From assembly GCA_030407315.1 (NCBI GenBank), contig JALQPE010001828.1:58463-122462 (forward strand): a DNA stretch of 64,000 nt, read 5' to 3'. Made by a program: the position numbers and the translations under genes. The notes below the pieces were generated by a model. The model saw only the letters and a list, made by a program, of their open reading frames with translations. It was not told the DNA's origin and did not search any database. This stretch comes from Asparagopsis taxiformis. Lineage: Eukaryota; Rhodophyta; Florideophyceae; Bonnemaisoniales; Bonnemaisoniaceae. This document shows, in pieces, positions 63,601 through 64,000 of the stretch; within the stretch, counting starts at the first letter, position 1; each line of letters starts with the position of its first letter.

Positions 63601-63886
63601 GGGTCGCCTGAGTCGCCAGATGTTTCTCCGCCTCCCGCGTCCATCCCAGCAGTTGGGTTATAACCCAGCGGATATATCCGCCACTGCGGTTGCGTCTTCG
63701 CATGGCCCTGTGCCTGCCCGTCGTCGGGGTTCTAGTGCAGTTCCGCAACGCGGTTTGCGTCGTAATCCTACCTTCGCAAGGGTTGCACCCCGCCATCCTC
63801 GTCCTTCGACGAATGTACGCGCTCCTGCCCCTACGGCACCGTCTGCCTCTCATCGGCCTCGGCCTTCTAGCCATTATCGTCGCTAA
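60607..63886 (+). CDS. Gag-like protein, unrecognised family (frames broken)
   Basis: I do not recognise a named family. The reading opens at ATG 60607 and can be followed across four frame changes (near 60740, 61880, 62200 and 63570) to TAA 63884. Seen in order: a Pro/Ser/Ala-rich disordered N-terminus, an E/R/A-rich helix (RKRREEELRREAARAEAEK), and a folded-looking part with aromatic residues (WEHYPFARLPRRDFTDRPR; RSRWFAYPPRPDTGSYEHHM; RMDRFRSYLELERDILIG). A second P/A linker follows, then a coiled coil (ADREVEAARLEAAELRTRV) and a very Arg-rich tail ending SSHYRR. Self-assembly elements plus a basic tail fit a capsid-like role. Codon-level G+C is higher than in the host genes. Confidence 0.5.
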
Positions 63887-63967
63887 GGACTGGCAATTGC
63901 CTTTGGGAGAATAACCTCTAACGGTAGTTTGAACACGCTTTTGCGTTGCGCCATTGTTCATCAGGTA

Positions 63968-64000
63968 CGTCTGTGTTCTCGGAAATGGACGCGGACGTCC
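63968..64000 (+). repeat. Tip of another giant-transposon copy
   Basis: The last 33 bases equal 105-137 exactly, preceded by TA. A further copy of the element (or a derivative) therefore begins here in the same orientation and continues beyond the window. Confidence 0.85.

Larger units (their letters stand above)
59421..63967 (+). mobile_element. Second retroelement-like insertion with gag-like frame, no pol seen
   Basis: Begins TGTAGCAGG right where the copia integrase breaks off. The first ~700 bases are non-coding and LTR-like (a TATACTAAG word at ~59770, AATAAA at 59807), followed by one long gag-like reading (60607-63886). At 63968 it is interrupted by the tip of a giant-transposon copy. 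Neither a second LTR nor RT, RNase H or integrase is in the window. It may be a gag-only (LARD-type) derivative or the 5' part of a longer element. Confidence 0.5.

Overview
The window is nuclear DNA from a eukaryotic alga, most likely a florideophyte red alga. A nucleus-encoded CpcS/CpeS-type phycobiliprotein lyase with a probable transit peptide (33.1-33.9 kb) points to a phycobilisome-bearing plastid. Host genes are short, closely packed and almost intron-free; the three introns located with clear splice sites and the one inferred in the ESCRT gene are 76-125 bp. The dense gene block lies between thick layers of transposons. No species can be fixed from sequence alone.

Layout. (1) 105-20694: a giant DNA transposon of about 20.6 kb, bounded by 33-bp terminal inverted repeats (31/33 matching) and inserted beside a 104-bp piece of another copy of its own cargo gene (1-104). 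It carries a Plavaka-type (CACTA-like) transposase (gene D) and a coiled-coil protein (C). It also carries two chromatin-chemistry genes: A, a ParB-like domain joined to an Fe(II)/2-oxoglutarate dioxygenase, and B, a bacterial-type DNA amino-methyltransferase joined to a SET domain. Between the genes lie eight copies of a roughly 390-bp repeat unit; seven spacers keep two palindromes, one of them the 16-mer TGTGCCGTACGGCACA. Upstream of the transposase, on the other strand, is an array of seven intron-like modules. (2) 20695-22776: a foldback element with ~180-bp inverted ends. (3) 22777-25574: no recognisable gene. (4) 25.6-55.6 kb: a host island of 18 genes. They are a PH-domain kinase, UTP13, APC10, a Tudor-like protein, the phycobiliprotein lyase, an unknown basic protein, a P4-ATPase, an EEP nuclease, ATP synthase subunit f, a membrane lipase, a coiled-coil protein, a Spondin_N membrane protein, a Kelch-Hint protein, a bZIP factor, a claudin-like protein, an alpha/beta hydrolase, TSG101/VPS23 and a VOC protein. 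(5) 56.8-59.4 kb: a Ty1/copia retrotransposon cut off inside its integrase. (6) 59.4-63.97 kb: a second element with one long gag-like reading frame and no visible pol. (7) 63968-64000: the start of another copy of the giant transposon.

How the parts may work together. In the giant element the transposase and the TnpA-like protein C would handle mobility. Gene B could mark DNA (N6-adenine or N4-cytosine) and histone lysines. Gene A could bind repeated palindromes through its ParB-like part and oxidise a substrate, possibly a DNA base. This resembles the known association of TET/JBP-type dioxygenases with KDZ/Plavaka-class transposons in fungi, but here a DNA methyltransferase-SET fusion and a ParB-like domain are added. 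That architecture is the main discovery candidate.

Caveat. Genes B, C, D and the retroelement frames are broken by apparent single-base frameshifts, and so is UTP13, a gene normally essential in other eukaryotes. Gene A and the other host genes are open. Some frameshifts could therefore be sequencing indels or unrecognised introns rather than decay.
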